From Sinomicrobium sp. (GTDB lineage Bacteria; Bacteroidota; Bacteroidia; Flavobacteriales; Flavobacteriaceae), in the NCBI GenBank assembly GCA_029266035.1, contig JAJUFH010000003.1, positions 124,001-188,000 on the forward strand: 64,000 nt of DNA, given 5' to 3'. Below the pieces are notes generated by a model. That model was not told the DNA's origin and made no database searches. It was given only the letters and a program-made list of their open reading frames with translations. Both the position numbers and the translations under genes were made by a program. Shown here in pieces: positions 8,117 to 17,590 of this stretch. Within the stretch, counting starts at the first letter, position 1, and the number at the start of each line of letters is the position of its first letter.

Positions 8117-9121
8117 CTATTTAATAGCTGTAATCGCTTCCTTGATCTTGCTTTCCAACTCTTCCAGTAGTTCCGGGTTGTCTTCGAGTAGCAGTTTTAC
8201 GGCATCTCTTCCCTGTCCCAGCTTGGTGTCGCCATAACTGAACCACGAACCACTCTTTTTGATGATTTCGTATTCTACACCGAGATCTAGAATCTCGCCC
8301 ACTCTTGAAACACCTTCGCCGTACATAATGTCGAATTCGGTGGCTTTAAAAGGAGGGGCTACTTTGTTTTTGACCACTTTTACCTTGGTCTTGTTTCCGG
8401 TTACTTCTCCGTTGCTGTCCTTAATCTGGGTAGATCTCCTGATATCGAGACGTACGGAGGCGTAGAATTTAAGGGCATTACCGCCAGTGGTCGTTTCCGG
8501 ATTGCCAAACATCACCCCGATTTTTTCCCGGAGCTGGTTGATAAATATCACGGTACACTTGGTCTTACTGATGCTCGCTGTGAGCTTGCGAAGAGCTTGC
8601 GACATCAAGCGCGCGTGCAATCCCATTTTAGAATCGCCCATTTCACCTTCGATCTCACTTTTAGGAGTAAGGGCAGCCACCGAATCGACAATAACGATAT
8701 CGATGGCTCCCGAACGGATGAGGTTGTCGGCAATTTCCAGTGCCTGCTCTCCGTGATCGGGTTGTGAAATGATGAGGTTGTCTACATCTACGCCGAGTTT
8801 TTCTGCATAAAACCGGTCGAAAGCGTGTTCTGCATCTATAAAGGCAGCAATACCGCCTGCTTTTTGTGCCTCTGCAATGGCGTGAAGGGTAAGAGTGGTT
8901 TTTCCCGATGATTCCGGACCGTAAATCTCTATGACTCGACCCCGTGGATAACCGCCTACTCCCAGCGCAATATCCAGTCCGATAGAGCCGGTAGGTATCA
9001 CCTCTACATCTTCGACCACATGGTCGCCCATTTTCATAACCGCCCCTTTTCCGTAGGTCTTGTCCAGCTTATCCAGTGTAAGCTTCAGGGCTTTAAGTTT
9101 TGCGTCTTTCTCTGAACTCAT
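8117..9121 (-). CDS. recA: Recombinase A
   Basis: RecA forms ATP-dependent filaments on single-stranded DNA and drives strand exchange and DNA-damage responses. The sequence has Walker A GPESSGKT (68-75), the Walker B strand [10 protein letters not shown], the [20 protein letters not shown] loop and the [11 protein letters not shown] segment, at the standard length of 334 residues. The C-terminus is acidic ([15 protein letters not shown]). The gene is monocistronic, with its own terminator. I see no clear SOS-type operator upstream, but no motif is firmly known for this group. Confidence 0.98.
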   Translation of the reverse strand: MSSEKDAKLKALKLTLDKLDKTYGKGAVMKMGDHVVEDVEVIPTGSIGLDIALGVGGYPRGRVIEIYGPESSGKTTLTLHAIAEAQKAGGIAAFIDAEHAFDRFYAEKLGVDVDNLIISQPDHGEQALEIADNLIRSGAIDIVIVDSVAALTPKSEIEGEMGDSKMGLHARLMSQALRKLTASISKTKCTVIFINQLREKIGVMFGNPETTTGGNALKFYASVRLDIRRSTQIKDSNGEVTGNKTKVKVVKNKVAPPFKATEFDIMYGEGVSRVGEILDLGVEYEIIKKSGSWFSYGDTKLGQGRDAVKLLLEDNPELLEELESKIKEAITAIK

Positions 9122-9257
9122 TAGTCGTTTTTTACAAAAAATAATTCGTGCTAAAATACCATTTCTTTTTTACAGAAGCAATGGAAATACCTGAAGAGAT
9201 GTATGTGAAAATAGGTCTCAGATGAAAAAAGTGACTGCCATGCAGGCATTACTTGCC

Positions 9258-9287
9258 TTGTTAGGCCGGTAAAAAATGCTACTTTTG
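9258..9287 (+). promoter_or_regulatory. Promoter of trhO
   Basis: TTG at 9258-9260, a 19-base spacer and TACTTTTG at 9280-9287 match the Bacteroidota housekeeping sigma consensus TTG-N17-21-TAnnTTTG. The trhO ATG follows about 40 bases later. Confidence 0.65.
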
Positions 9288-9328
9288 CCAAAAATTATCC
9301 TGATTCTTTAATCTTAAACACGTATAGC

Positions 9329-10360
9329 ATGCAACTGTACAATACTTTAAGCGCCAAGGAGAGGGCAGCATTGATAGAACAGGCGGGAAAAGACCGACTG
9401 ACGCTCTCCTTTTACAAATACCACCACATAAAAAATCCGCAACTGTTTCGCGACCACATGTTCCTGTCGTGGAATGAGATGGACGTCTTAGGGCGCATTT
9501 ATATTGCCCGTGAGGGGATAAATGCACAGCTATCGGTGCCGGCCGAGAAGTTTTCAGACTTTAAGGAGCACCTAGATAGCATTAGTTTTTTGAAAAATGT
9601 AAGACTCAATATCGCTATCGAGCAGGACAATAAGTCTTTTTTAAAGCTCAAGGTAAAAGTGCGGCACAAGATTGTGGCCGACGGATTGGAAGACGACACT
9701 TTTGATGTGACCGACAAAGGGGTGCACGTCAATGCGGAGAAGTTTAACAAACTCCTCGACGATCCCGATACTATTCTCGTAGATATGCGAAATCACTACG
9801 AGAGTGAGATAGGTCATTTCAAAAATGCCATTACCCCCGACGTAGATACCTTTCGAGACTCCTTACCCATTATCGAAGACGATCTGAAAGAACACAAGGA
9901 AGACAAAAAGCTGGTGATGTATTGTACCGGAGGGATTCGCTGTGAAAAGGCCAGTGCTTATTTCAAACACCGCGGATTTAAAGAGGTGTACCAATTAGAG
10001 GGCGGAATCATCGAATACACCCGGCAGGTAGAGGCAAAGAAGTTGGAAAACAAGTTTATCGGTAAAAACTTTGTCTTCGACGAACGTAGGGCAGAGCGTA
10101 TATCGGACGATGTTATCGCTCATTGCCATCAGTGTGGGAAACCCTGTGACACACATGTAAACTGCGCTAATGAAGGATGTCATTTACTATTCATACAGTG
10201 TGAAGAGTGTGCCGAAAAGATGAACGGATGTTGTTCTGAGTCTTGTATGGAAATCGTCGCCCTGCCTTATGAAGAGCAGAAAGCGCTGCGAAAAGGGAAA
10301 TACAAGAGCAATAATATCTTCAAGAAAGGACGGTCTGAGGTGCTGAAATTCAAATCGTAG
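9329..10360 (+). CDS. trhO: tRNA uridine(34) hydroxylase TrhO (rhodanese-related)
   Basis: TrhO (YceA) is an oxygen-dependent enzyme that hydroxylates U34 of some tRNAs on the way to 5-carboxymethoxyuridine-type modifications. The 343-residue protein has the N-terminal acylphosphatase-like part (HHIKNPQLFRDHMF...GRIYIAREGINAQLS), a central rhodanese domain with the catalytic loop CTGGIRCEKA (Cys about 199), and a Cys-rich tail (HCHQCGKPC...CCSESC) likely to bind metal. Length and domain order match the family. It is preceded by a well-formed promoter and stands alone between recA and ricT. Confidence 0.93.
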   Translation: MQLYNTLSAKERAALIEQAGKDRLTLSFYKYHHIKNPQLFRDHMFLSWNEMDVLGRIYIAREGINAQLSVPAEKFSDFKEHLDSISFLKNVRLNIAIEQDNKSFLKLKVKVRHKIVADGLEDDTFDVTDKGVHVNAEKFNKLLDDPDTILVDMRNHYESEIGHFKNAITPDVDTFRDSLPIIEDDLKEHKEDKKLVMYCTGGIRCEKASAYFKHRGFKEVYQLEGGIIEYTRQVEAKKLENKFIGKNFVFDERRAERISDDVIAHCHQCGKPCDTHVNCANEGCHLLFIQCEECAEKMNGCCSESCMEIVALPYEEQKALRKGKYKSNNIFKKGRSEVLKFKS

Positions 10361-10560
10361 CACTTTGGAGAAAATCGAAGGGTATCGCTTTTTGTATAGG
10401 TGAAATAAGAAGGTAATGCCAAAAGAGTAATGCAAAAAATGTATCTTTACCCTTTGTAAGGTGAGGAATGCCTTGCCGATAAATTTAATTATGAACCCTT
10501 TTCTGTGTGTCGTCCGCCTGAGAATGGCGGCAGTCGTGCAGTTACAATATACAGGTAATT

Positions 10561-11736
10561 ATGGGATGTAGCAGTTGTTCTACCGGAAAGGGAGGACAGC
10601 CACGGGGATGTAAGAACAATGGAACATGTGGTACCGATGGCTGTAATAAACTGACTGTTTTTGATTGGCTTTCCAATATGTCTCTTCCGGCAGGTCAGGA
10701 GCCTTTTGATTGCGTGGAAGTGCGTTTTAAAAATAGTCGTAAGGAATTTTTTAGAGATAGCGGAAAAATATCTCTTTCCATAGGTGATGTCGTCGCTACC
10801 GAAGCAGCTTCTGGTCACGATGTTGGGGTGGTTACCCTAACCGGAGAGCTCGTAAAGGTGCAGATGAAACGGAAAAAAGCGGATTGGAAAGATCCGGCAC
10901 TGCCTAGAATATACCGCAAAGCTACACAGCGCGATATCGATATTTGGATAGGCGTAAGGGAGAAAGAAGAAGAGGTGAAAAAAAGATCTCGCGAGTTAGC
11001 TATAGCGCTTGGATTGCAGATGAAAATTTCTGACATAGAGTTTCAAGGTGACGGCTCCAAGGCCACTTTCTATTATACCGCTGAAGAGCGAGTAGACTTT
11101 AGGCAGCTCATCAAGGATATGGCTCGCGCTTTTAATGTGCGTATTGAAATGCGACAGATAGGCTTTAGGCAGGAGGCCTCCCGCCTCGGTGGAATAGGCT
11201 CCTGTGGTAGAGAACTGTGTTGCTCTACTTGGCTAACGGATTTTCGCTCTGTCAATACTTCCTCAGCGCGCTATCAGCAATTGTCGCTCAATCCGCAAAA
11301 ACTGGCGGGACAGTGTGGAAAATTAAAATGCTGTCTCAATTACGAGCTCGACGCTTATCTCGACGCCTTGAGCGAATTTCCGAAAACCGATGTAAAGTTG
11401 TTTACAGCTAAAGGAAAGGCAGTTTGTCAGAAAATAGACATATTCAAAGGGTTTTTGTGGTATGCCTACGAAGACAACGGTGCTAACTGGCACAAACTGA
11501 CCTTAGAGCAGGTAGGTGATATCATAGAGAAGAACAAGCGCAACATCAAGGTGGATAGTTTGGAAGAATACGCTTCAGAAATTGAGGAAGAAGATACTAA
11601 AAAAGTATTTGAAAACGTTGTAGGACAAGACAGTCTTACTCGATTCGATCAGCCTAAGAAAAAGAGAAAGAACAAGGGAAGAGGGAAGAACGCGAAAAAA
11701 AGAGTGCCTCGAAAGACGGCGAAAAAAAAGGAGTAG
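10561..11736 (+). CDS. ricT: PSP1-domain protein, RicT/YaaT family
   Basis: A 391-residue member of the PSP1 C-terminal family. In Firmicutes RicT (YaaT) is part of a complex with iron-sulfur clusters that affects RNA processing; the role in Bacteroidota is not established. The sequence opens with a Cys-rich run (MGCSSCSTGKG...GCKNNGTCGTDGC), which could bind a cluster. It has the PSP1 core with GIGSCGRELCCSTWL and GQCGKLKCCLNYE, rich in conserved cysteines, and ends in a very basic tail (KKKRKNKGRGKNAKKR) suited to nucleic-acid binding. It is followed by gldH after 52 bases, so the two are probably co-transcribed. Confidence 0.85.
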   Translation: MGCSSCSTGKGGQPRGCKNNGTCGTDGCNKLTVFDWLSNMSLPAGQEPFDCVEVRFKNSRKEFFRDSGKISLSIGDVVATEAASGHDVGVVTLTGELVKVQMKRKKADWKDPALPRIYRKATQRDIDIWIGVREKEEEVKKRSRELAIALGLQMKISDIEFQGDGSKATFYYTAEERVDFRQLIKDMARAFNVRIEMRQIGFRQEASRLGGIGSCGRELCCSTWLTDFRSVNTSSARYQQLSLNPQKLAGQCGKLKCCLNYELDAYLDALSEFPKTDVKLFTAKGKAVCQKIDIFKGFLWYAYEDNGANWHKLTLEQVGDIIEKNKRNIKVDSLEEYASEIEEEDTKKVFENVVGQDSLTRFDQPKKKRKNKGRGKNAKKRVPRKTAKKKE

Positions 11737-11788
11737 GGAAAGAGATGCCAAACATGCGAGACAGTAAAGGCAATTTAAATTCAAAGCC

Positions 11789-12277
11789 ATGACGAATACA
11801 AGCAGACTACTATCGGTTGTGGGATGTGTGCTGATGTCGTCCTGTAATCGCACCTCTGGTGTGTATTCTGAATACAGCTCGCTGGATGAAGCATGGCTCA
11901 GAGGAGAGCAGCTGGAGTTTACCTTCCAAGCTCCCGATACCACGCAGGCTTACAATATGTTTGTCAATCTGAGAAACGACAATCGATATCCCTATAGCAA
12001 CCTCTATCTTATCGTAAATCTCGATTTTCCCGACGGAAGGGTAATTGCCGACACCTTGGAATACGAAATGGCTAAACCTGACGGCACCTGGCTGGGACAG
12101 GGATTTACTGATCTCAAGGAAAACAAGCTGTGGTATAAAGAATCGGTGGTTTTTCCAATGTCGGGTACCTATGTTGTAAGTATAGAGCAGGCTATGAGAA
12201 AAGTGGGAGAAGAGGAAGGCTTGGAAGAACTGGAAGGGATTACTGATGTAGGCTTACAAATAGAAAAATCGAATTAA
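11789..12277 (+). CDS. gldH: Gliding motility lipoprotein GldH
   Basis: GldH is a lipoprotein required for gliding motility in flavobacteria, linked functionally to the type IX secretion/gliding machinery. The 162-residue protein has a short signal peptide with lipobox LMSSC (Cys19) and family blocks FVNLRNDNRYPYSNLYLIV, FPDGRVIADTLEYEMA and PDGTWLGQGF. The order ricT-gldH-PBP1A is, to my knowledge, conserved in flavobacteria and supports the call. The presence of gldH suggests gliding or T9SS capacity, although other gld genes are outside this window. Confidence 0.9.
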   Translation: MTNTSRLLSVVGCVLMSSCNRTSGVYSEYSSLDEAWLRGEQLEFTFQAPDTTQAYNMFVNLRNDNRYPYSNLYLIVNLDFPDGRVIADTLEYEMAKPDGTWLGQGFTDLKENKLWYKESVVFPMSGTYVVSIEQAMRKVGEEEGLEELEGITDVGLQIEKSN

Positions 12278-12337
12278 ATACAATACAGAGTACCGCACGA
12301 TATATGTAGTGCAAGGCTGTAAAGGGAGATAGTTAGA

Positions 12338-12345
12338 TAATTTTG
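12338..12345 (+). promoter_or_regulatory. Possible -7 box of the PBP1A gene
   Basis: TAATTTTG matches TAnnTTTG and lies 15 bases before the ATG. No TTG is seen at the expected distance, so this is weak support for a promoter internal to the gldH-PBP1A unit. Confidence 0.35.
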
Positions 12346-12359
12346 ATATTCGGAATGCC

Positions 12360-14684
12360 ATGGCAAAAAAACCTGTAAAGAAGAGCGAAACACAAGGTTT
12401 TGGAAAATACATAAAGTGGTTTTGGGCACTTTTTATAGGAGCGATTGCCCTCGTAGCTTTGGTGTTTCTATTAGCTTCTTGGGGTGCTTTTGGAACCATG
12501 CCTACCTTTGAAGTGCTAGAAAATCCACAGACCAATCTGGCCACCGAGATCATTTCTGCAGATGGCAAAACACTGGGTAAGTATTATCTCGACGACAACA
12601 GAACTCCGGTATCTTATGACGAGCTGCCTGAAGACTTGGTACATGCACTAGTGGCCACTGAAGACGAACGCTTTTACAATCACTCCGGTATAGATGCCCG
12701 AGGAACCTTGAGAGCTGTAGCTTTTTTAGGGAAAAAGGGAGGTGCCAGTACCATTACACAACAGCTGGCCAAACAGCTGTTTACAGAACGGGTTGCCAAT
12801 AATATAGTGTCTAGGATACTCCAGAAGATAAAGGAGTGGGTCATCGCAATTCGGCTGGAACGACAATATACCAAAGACGAGATTATCACCATGTATTTTA
12901 ATATATACGACTTTGGTTATAACGCAGATGGAATACGCTCTGCTTCGCGGACATATTTTGGAAAGGAACCACAGGAACTCAAAATTGAAGAGTCAGCGAT
13001 GCTGGCCGGAATGTGTCAGAACTCTTCGCTTTTTAATCCTGTAAGACGTCTCGAACTCACACAAAAGAGAAGAAATGTTGTGCTCCGGCAAATGGCAAAA
13101 AACGAGTATATTACACAGGAAGAAAGAGATTCGTTGAGAGAGCTTCCTATAAAGCTCAACTTTTCGGCAGAGACTCATAAGCAGGGTTTGGCTACCTATT
13201 TCAGGATGTATCTTCAGAATTTTATGAAAGATTGGGCAAATGATCCCGAAAATCGCAAGCCCGACGGAGAGAAATACAATATCTATCTCGATGGCCTCAA
13301 GGTGTATACTACCATTGATTCACGTATGCAGCAATATGCGGAAGAGGCAGTTGCGGAACACATGAAAAAGCTACAGGCTGAATTTTTTCATCAAAACACT
13401 CCCCAAAGAAATAAAACAGCGCCGTTTTTAGGGCTGACCCAGGAGGAGATGGACGCTACCATGAAACGGGCCGTAAAACAGTCGGAGCGCTGGAGGAAGA
13501 TGAAATACGATTTGAAAAAATCAGATGAAGAAATACTGGCTTCCTTTGAGAAAGAGACAGAGATGACCGTGTTTACCTGGGAAGGAGAGAAAGACACTGT
13601 TATGACGCCCATAGATTCTATACGCTATTACAAATTTTTCCTTCGAACAGGAATGATGTCTATGGAACCGCAGACAGGACATGTGCGCGCCTGGGTGGGA
13701 GGGATAAACTACAAGCACTTTCAGTACGACCAGGTAAGACAAGGAGCGAGACAGTCAGGCTCTACCTTTAAGCCTTTTGTGTATGCTACAGCTATAGACC
13801 AGTTGCGAATGTCGCCCTGTGAAAAATTGCCCGATGTGCAGCACTGTATCGAAGCGGGAAAATACGGCAATGTAGATCCTTGGTGTCCTAAAAACTCCAG
13901 TGGAAAGTACACCGGAAAGATGTTGACACTTAAGGAGGCACTGGCCAATTCGGTAAATACCATCACAGCTACATTGATCGATAAGGTAGGACCGGAACCG
14001 GTTACACAACTGGTGCGAAGCTTGGGTATAGAATCTGATATTCCCGCAGTTCCTTCCATAGCTCTAGGTACCCCCGATTTTACGGTTTATGAAATGGTCG
14101 GAGCCTATAGTACTTTTGCCAATCAAGGCGTTTATGTAAAGCCAGTTATGGTTACTCGTATCGAAGACAAGAACGGAACGGTGCTCTTTGAGTCGGTTCC
14201 GGAAACCAAGGATGTGATGAGTGAAGAGGTAGCCTATACCACTGTTAAACTTATGGAAGGAGTTACCGAATCTGGTTCTGGAGCTAGGTTACGTCACAAA
14301 TGGGCCACAAACAATACGCTGTACAAAGAAATAATTACGGGCTATCCCTATGGTTTTACCAACCCTATTGCCGGAAAGACAGGAACTACTCAAAACCAGA
14401 GTGACGGATGGTTTATGGGGATGGTGCCCAACCTCGTAACTGGTGTATGGGTAGGAGGAGAAGACCGAGCTACACACTTTGCCAGCCTTACCTACGGGCA
14501 AGGAGCTAGTATGGCACTTCCTATATGGGGGTTGTATATGAAAAAGTGTTATGCCGACGAAGAACTCGGTGTGTCTAAAGAAGATTTTAGGGAGCCGGAG
14601 AATATGACCATAGAGATCGACTGTGACCAGTTTGAGGAGACCGAGACACCTGTAGATATAAACATCGACGAGATCGATTTTTAA
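12360..14684 (+). CDS. mrcA: Penicillin-binding protein 1A (bifunctional peptidoglycan synthase)
   Basis: A class A PBP of 774 residues that polymerises lipid II and cross-links peptidoglycan from the outer face of the inner membrane. After a cytoplasmic basic start it has one membrane anchor (residues about 19-42). A GT51 glycosyltransferase domain follows, with ATEDERFYNHSGID and GGASTITQQLAKQLF. The transpeptidase domain shows SGSTFKP (nucleophile Ser about 468), SVN, and KTGTT (about 672). A short acidic tail (FEETETPVDINIDEIDF) closes the protein. It follows gldH by 82 bases. Confidence 0.95.
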   Translation: MAKKPVKKSETQGFGKYIKWFWALFIGAIALVALVFLLASWGAFGTMPTFEVLENPQTNLATEIISADGKTLGKYYLDDNRTPVSYDELPEDLVHALVATEDERFYNHSGIDARGTLRAVAFLGKKGGASTITQQLAKQLFTERVANNIVSRILQKIKEWVIAIRLERQYTKDEIITMYFNIYDFGYNADGIRSASRTYFGKEPQELKIEESAMLAGMCQNSSLFNPVRRLELTQKRRNVVLRQMAKNEYITQEERDSLRELPIKLNFSAETHKQGLATYFRMYLQNFMKDWANDPENRKPDGEKYNIYLDGLKVYTTIDSRMQQYAEEAVAEHMKKLQAEFFHQNTPQRNKTAPFLGLTQEEMDATMKRAVKQSERWRKMKYDLKKSDEEILASFEKETEMTVFTWEGEKDTVMTPIDSIRYYKFFLRTGMMSMEPQTGHVRAWVGGINYKHFQYDQVRQGARQSGSTFKPFVYATAIDQLRMSPCEKLPDVQHCIEAGKYGNVDPWCPKNSSGKYTGKMLTLKEALANSVNTITATLIDKVGPEPVTQLVRSLGIESDIPAVPSIALGTPDFTVYEMVGAYSTFANQGVYVKPVMVTRIEDKNGTVLFESVPETKDVMSEEVAYTTVKLMEGVTESGSGARLRHKWATNNTLYKEIITGYPYGFTNPIAGKTGTTQNQSDGWFMGMVPNLVTGVWVGGEDRATHFASLTYGQGASMALPIWGLYMKKCYADEELGVSKEDFREPENMTIEIDCDQFEETETPVDINIDEIDF

Positions 14685-14760
14685 CACATCTTAAAAAAAC
14701 ACGCCCTTATCTCAGTGTTTATTGCTTTATTATTTGTATTTTTCTGCTAAAAATACGGAA

Positions 14761-15465
14761 ATGATAAACAAAAGGGTAGCGTCGGTAGCCGAAGCCTTGC
14801 AGGGTATTGAGAACGGTATGACACTCATGCTGGGGGGCTTTGGGTTATGTGGAATCCCCGAAAACAGTATAGGTGAACTAGTGAGATTGGGTATCAAAGA
14901 TCTTACTTGTATCTCCAACAATGCCGGGGTAGACGATTTTGGCTTGGGACTTTTACTGCACAAACGCCAAATCAAGAAAATGATTTCTTCCTATGTGGGT
15001 GAGAACGACGAATTTGAACGACAGATGCTCAACGGAGAGCTCGAGGTAGAGCTCACCCCTCAAGGTACACTCGCTGAAAAGTGTAGGGCAGCACAAGCCG
15101 GAATCCCTGCATTCTACACTCCTGCAGGATATGGTACCGAAGTGTCTGAAAATAAGGAAACCAGGGAGTTTAACGGAAAGATGTACGTATTAGAAGAGGC
15201 TTTTCAAGCCGATTTTGCAGTGGTAAAGGCTTGGAAGGGAGACGAAGCCGGTAACCTTGTTTTTAGGGGGACTGCCCGAAATTTTAACCCTTGTATGTGT
15301 GGCGCGGCACAGATTACCGTTGCCGAAGTGGAAGAACTCGTGCCGGCAGGAACACTGGATCCCAATACTATTCATATTCCCGGAATCTTTGTACAACGCA
15401 TTTTTCAAGGGAAACACTACGAAAAAAGGATAGAGCAGAGAACCGTGAGAAATCGAGAGGATTAA
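14761..15465 (+). CDS. scoA: 3-oxoacid CoA-transferase subunit A
   Basis: Subunit A of a family I CoA transferase (succinyl-CoA:3-ketoacid type), which with subunit B moves CoA between succinyl-CoA and acetoacetate or a related acid. It shows the family N-terminus ([26 protein letters not shown]), [14 protein letters not shown], and [24 protein letters not shown]-like core sequence. The ATG at 14761 is chosen because the upstream in-frame codons are not conserved-looking; the product is 234 residues, the usual length. The gene for subunit B starts 17 bases after the stop. Confidence 0.93.
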   Translation: MINKRVASVAEALQGIENGMTLMLGGFGLCGIPENSIGELVRLGIKDLTCISNNAGVDDFGLGLLLHKRQIKKMISSYVGENDEFERQMLNGELEVELTPQGTLAEKCRAAQAGIPAFYTPAGYGTEVSENKETREFNGKMYVLEEAFQADFAVVKAWKGDEAGNLVFRGTARNFNPCMCGAAQITVAEVEELVPAGTLDPNTIHIPGIFVQRIFQGKHYEKRIEQRTVRNRED

Positions 15466-15482
15466 TTTTCAATACAGCTGTT

Positions 15483-16139
15483 ATGTTGGACAAAAATGGT
15501 ATTGCAAAACGCATAGCTAAAGAACTTAAAGACGGATATTACGTAAATCTGGGAATAGGAATACCCACATTGGTAGCCAATTATGTTCCAGAAGGTATAG
15601 ACGTGGAGTTTCAGAGTGAGAACGGAGTGTTGGGGATGGGACCTTTTCCTTATGAAGGAGAAGAAGATCCCGATTATATCAATGCGGGTAAACAGACTAT
15701 AACTACGCTTCCTGGAGCTTCTTTCTTCGATTCGGCCACCAGTTTCGGAATGATACGAGGAAAACACGTGCATCTCACCATTTTAGGAGCTATGGAAGTA
15801 GCTGAAAATGGAGATATAGCCAATTGGAAAATTCCAGGAAAGATGGTTAAGGGAATGGGGGGTGCCATGGATCTTGTGGCTTCTGCCGAGAATATTATAG
15901 TGGCTATGATGCACACCAATAGAGCTGGGCAATCGAAACTGCTTAAATCCTGTAGCCTGCCCCTCACAGGAGTGGGATGTGTAAAAAAAATAGTGACCGA
16001 TATGGCTGTGTTGGAGGTGACTCCCGAGGGGTTTAAACTTCTAGAACGCGCACCGGGAGTGTCGGTAGAGGATATAGAAAATGCCACGGAAGGAAGGCTG
16101 GTAATTACAGGAGATATACCGGAAATGAACTTGTCATAA
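15483..16139 (+). CDS. scoB: 3-oxoacid CoA-transferase subunit B
   Basis: Subunit B carries the catalytic glutamate of the transferase, visible in FQSENGVLGMGP (Glu about 46), which forms the enzyme-CoA thioester. Other family features are the glycine-rich YVNLGIGIPTLVANYVP start, the GGAMDLV motif and VTPEGFKLLE. The start at ATG 15483 gives 218 residues, the normal length; a longer open frame reaches back into scoA but is not conserved. The gene converges on radA with a gap of only 12 bases and no obvious terminator. Confidence 0.94.
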   Translation: MLDKNGIAKRIAKELKDGYYVNLGIGIPTLVANYVPEGIDVEFQSENGVLGMGPFPYEGEEDPDYINAGKQTITTLPGASFFDSATSFGMIRGKHVHLTILGAMEVAENGDIANWKIPGKMVKGMGGAMDLVASAENIIVAMMHTNRAGQSKLLKSCSLPLTGVGCVKKIVTDMAVLEVTPEGFKLLERAPGVSVEDIENATEGRLVITGDIPEMNLS

Positions 16140-16151
16140 CAGGGAAAATCA

Positions 16152-17516
16152 TCATCCGAAAAGATCAGAAATAATATCTTCTATTCGCGCTACTCTGACT
16201 ATTCGGATATTTCGATTTTCTGAGACAATTTTGTTTTGTGCGGAGATAAAAATTGTAGAGAAACCCAGTTTTTCTGCCTCCAGAACGCGCTGTTCTACCC
16301 GTTGTACGGGTCTTATTTCTCCTGCTAACCCTATTTCTGCGGCAAAACAGATGTCTTTTTCCACGGCGATATCTTCGTTGCTCGACAGTATGGCTGCTAC
16401 TACAGCTAGGTCGAGAGCTGGGTCGTCTACAGAGATCCCACCGGTGATATTGAGAAATACATCTTTGGCTCCCAATCGAAATCCGGCTCTTTTCTCGAGC
16501 ACAGCGAGAAGCATATTCAGTCGTTTTGCATTATATCCTGTAGTGCTGCGCTGAGGTGTGCCATAAACAGCGGTACTCACAAGAGCCTGTATCTCTATCA
16601 TCAGGGGGCGCATTCCTTCGAGCGTAGCCGCTATTGCCGTGCCGCTGAGTGCTTCGTCACTTTGCGATATCAAAATTTCGGAAGGGTTGGACACCTCTCG
16701 TAATCCGTCGCTCTGCATTTCGTAAATGCCGAGTTCGGCTGTAGAGCCAAAACGGTTTTTGAGAGACCTCAGTATTCGGTACACATAATTCCTGTCGCCT
16801 TCAAACTGCAATACAGTATCTACCATGTGTTCCAGTATCTTCGGCCCCGCTATATTTCCATCCTTGGTAATATGCCCTATCAAAATCACGGGAGTTCCCG
16901 TTTCTTTGGCAAATTTTATCAATTCGGCAGTACATTCCCTGATTTGTGAAATACTCCCTGCCGCCGATTCAATATAGTCTGAATGTAGGGTTTGTATGGA
17001 GTCGACAATTAAAATGTCTGGAGATATATCTTGTATTTGCTTGAAGATATGCTGAGTCTTGGTTTCGGTCAAGATATAGCAGTGTTCGCTGTTGGGTACA
17101 ATGCGCTCCGCTCTCATTTTTATCTGTGCTTGGCTTTCCTCTCCCGACACATACAGAGTTTTGTAGGGTAAGCGGAGTGCGATTTGCAGCAATAGTGTAC
17201 TTTTTCCTATGCCGGGTTCGCCTCCCAACAACACTACCGATCCGGGAACAATACCACCGCCCAATACGCGGTCGAGTTCTGCGTTTCCCGAGCACATCCG
17301 GTGTTCTTCAAAGGCGGATATTTCGTCGATTTTGAGTGGCTTCGAAGCTTTTTTGCCCCCGTGTTGCTCCTGTGATTTCCAAGGGCTTTTTTCCTCTTTC
17401 TGAATCAGCTCTTCTACAATAGTATTCCACGATTTACAAGAGCTACACTGCCCTTGCCATTTGGCGTATTGAGTTCCGCAATGCTGACAGAAATAAGAGG
17501 TTTTTACTTTGGCCAT
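16152..17516 (-). CDS. radA: DNA repair protein RadA
   Basis: RadA (Sms) is a RecA-like ATPase and branch-migration factor that processes recombination intermediates. The 454-residue protein has an N-terminal zinc finger (Cys10, 13, 24, 27), Walker A GEPGIGKS (99-106), the RadA-specific KNRFG motif, and a C-terminal Lon-like domain (LAVVAAILSS, EIGLAGEIRPV). It is the last gene of a minus-strand run from panC, which I recall as a conserved order in flavobacteria. Confidence 0.96.
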   Translation of the reverse strand: MAKVKTSYFCQHCGTQYAKWQGQCSSCKSWNTIVEELIQKEEKSPWKSQEQHGGKKASKPLKIDEISAFEEHRMCSGNAELDRVLGGGIVPGSVVLLGGEPGIGKSTLLLQIALRLPYKTLYVSGEESQAQIKMRAERIVPNSEHCYILTETKTQHIFKQIQDISPDILIVDSIQTLHSDYIESAAGSISQIRECTAELIKFAKETGTPVILIGHITKDGNIAGPKILEHMVDTVLQFEGDRNYVYRILRSLKNRFGSTAELGIYEMQSDGLREVSNPSEILISQSDEALSGTAIAATLEGMRPLMIEIQALVSTAVYGTPQRSTTGYNAKRLNMLLAVLEKRAGFRLGAKDVFLNITGGISVDDPALDLAVVAAILSSNEDIAVEKDICFAAEIGLAGEIRPVQRVEQRVLEAEKLGFSTIFISAQNKIVSENRNIRIVRVARIEDIISDLFG

Positions 17517-17590
17517 ATCATTTGTGTTGAGAAGGAGTTTGGCGGTCTAAATTAGGGATAATTTTCGTAATTATCCGGTATACAATCCGC

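Noticed and set aside
15291-15482. N-terminal extension of scoB into scoA
   Set aside because: The extra residues are basic and not conserved; the family N-terminus begins at 15483.
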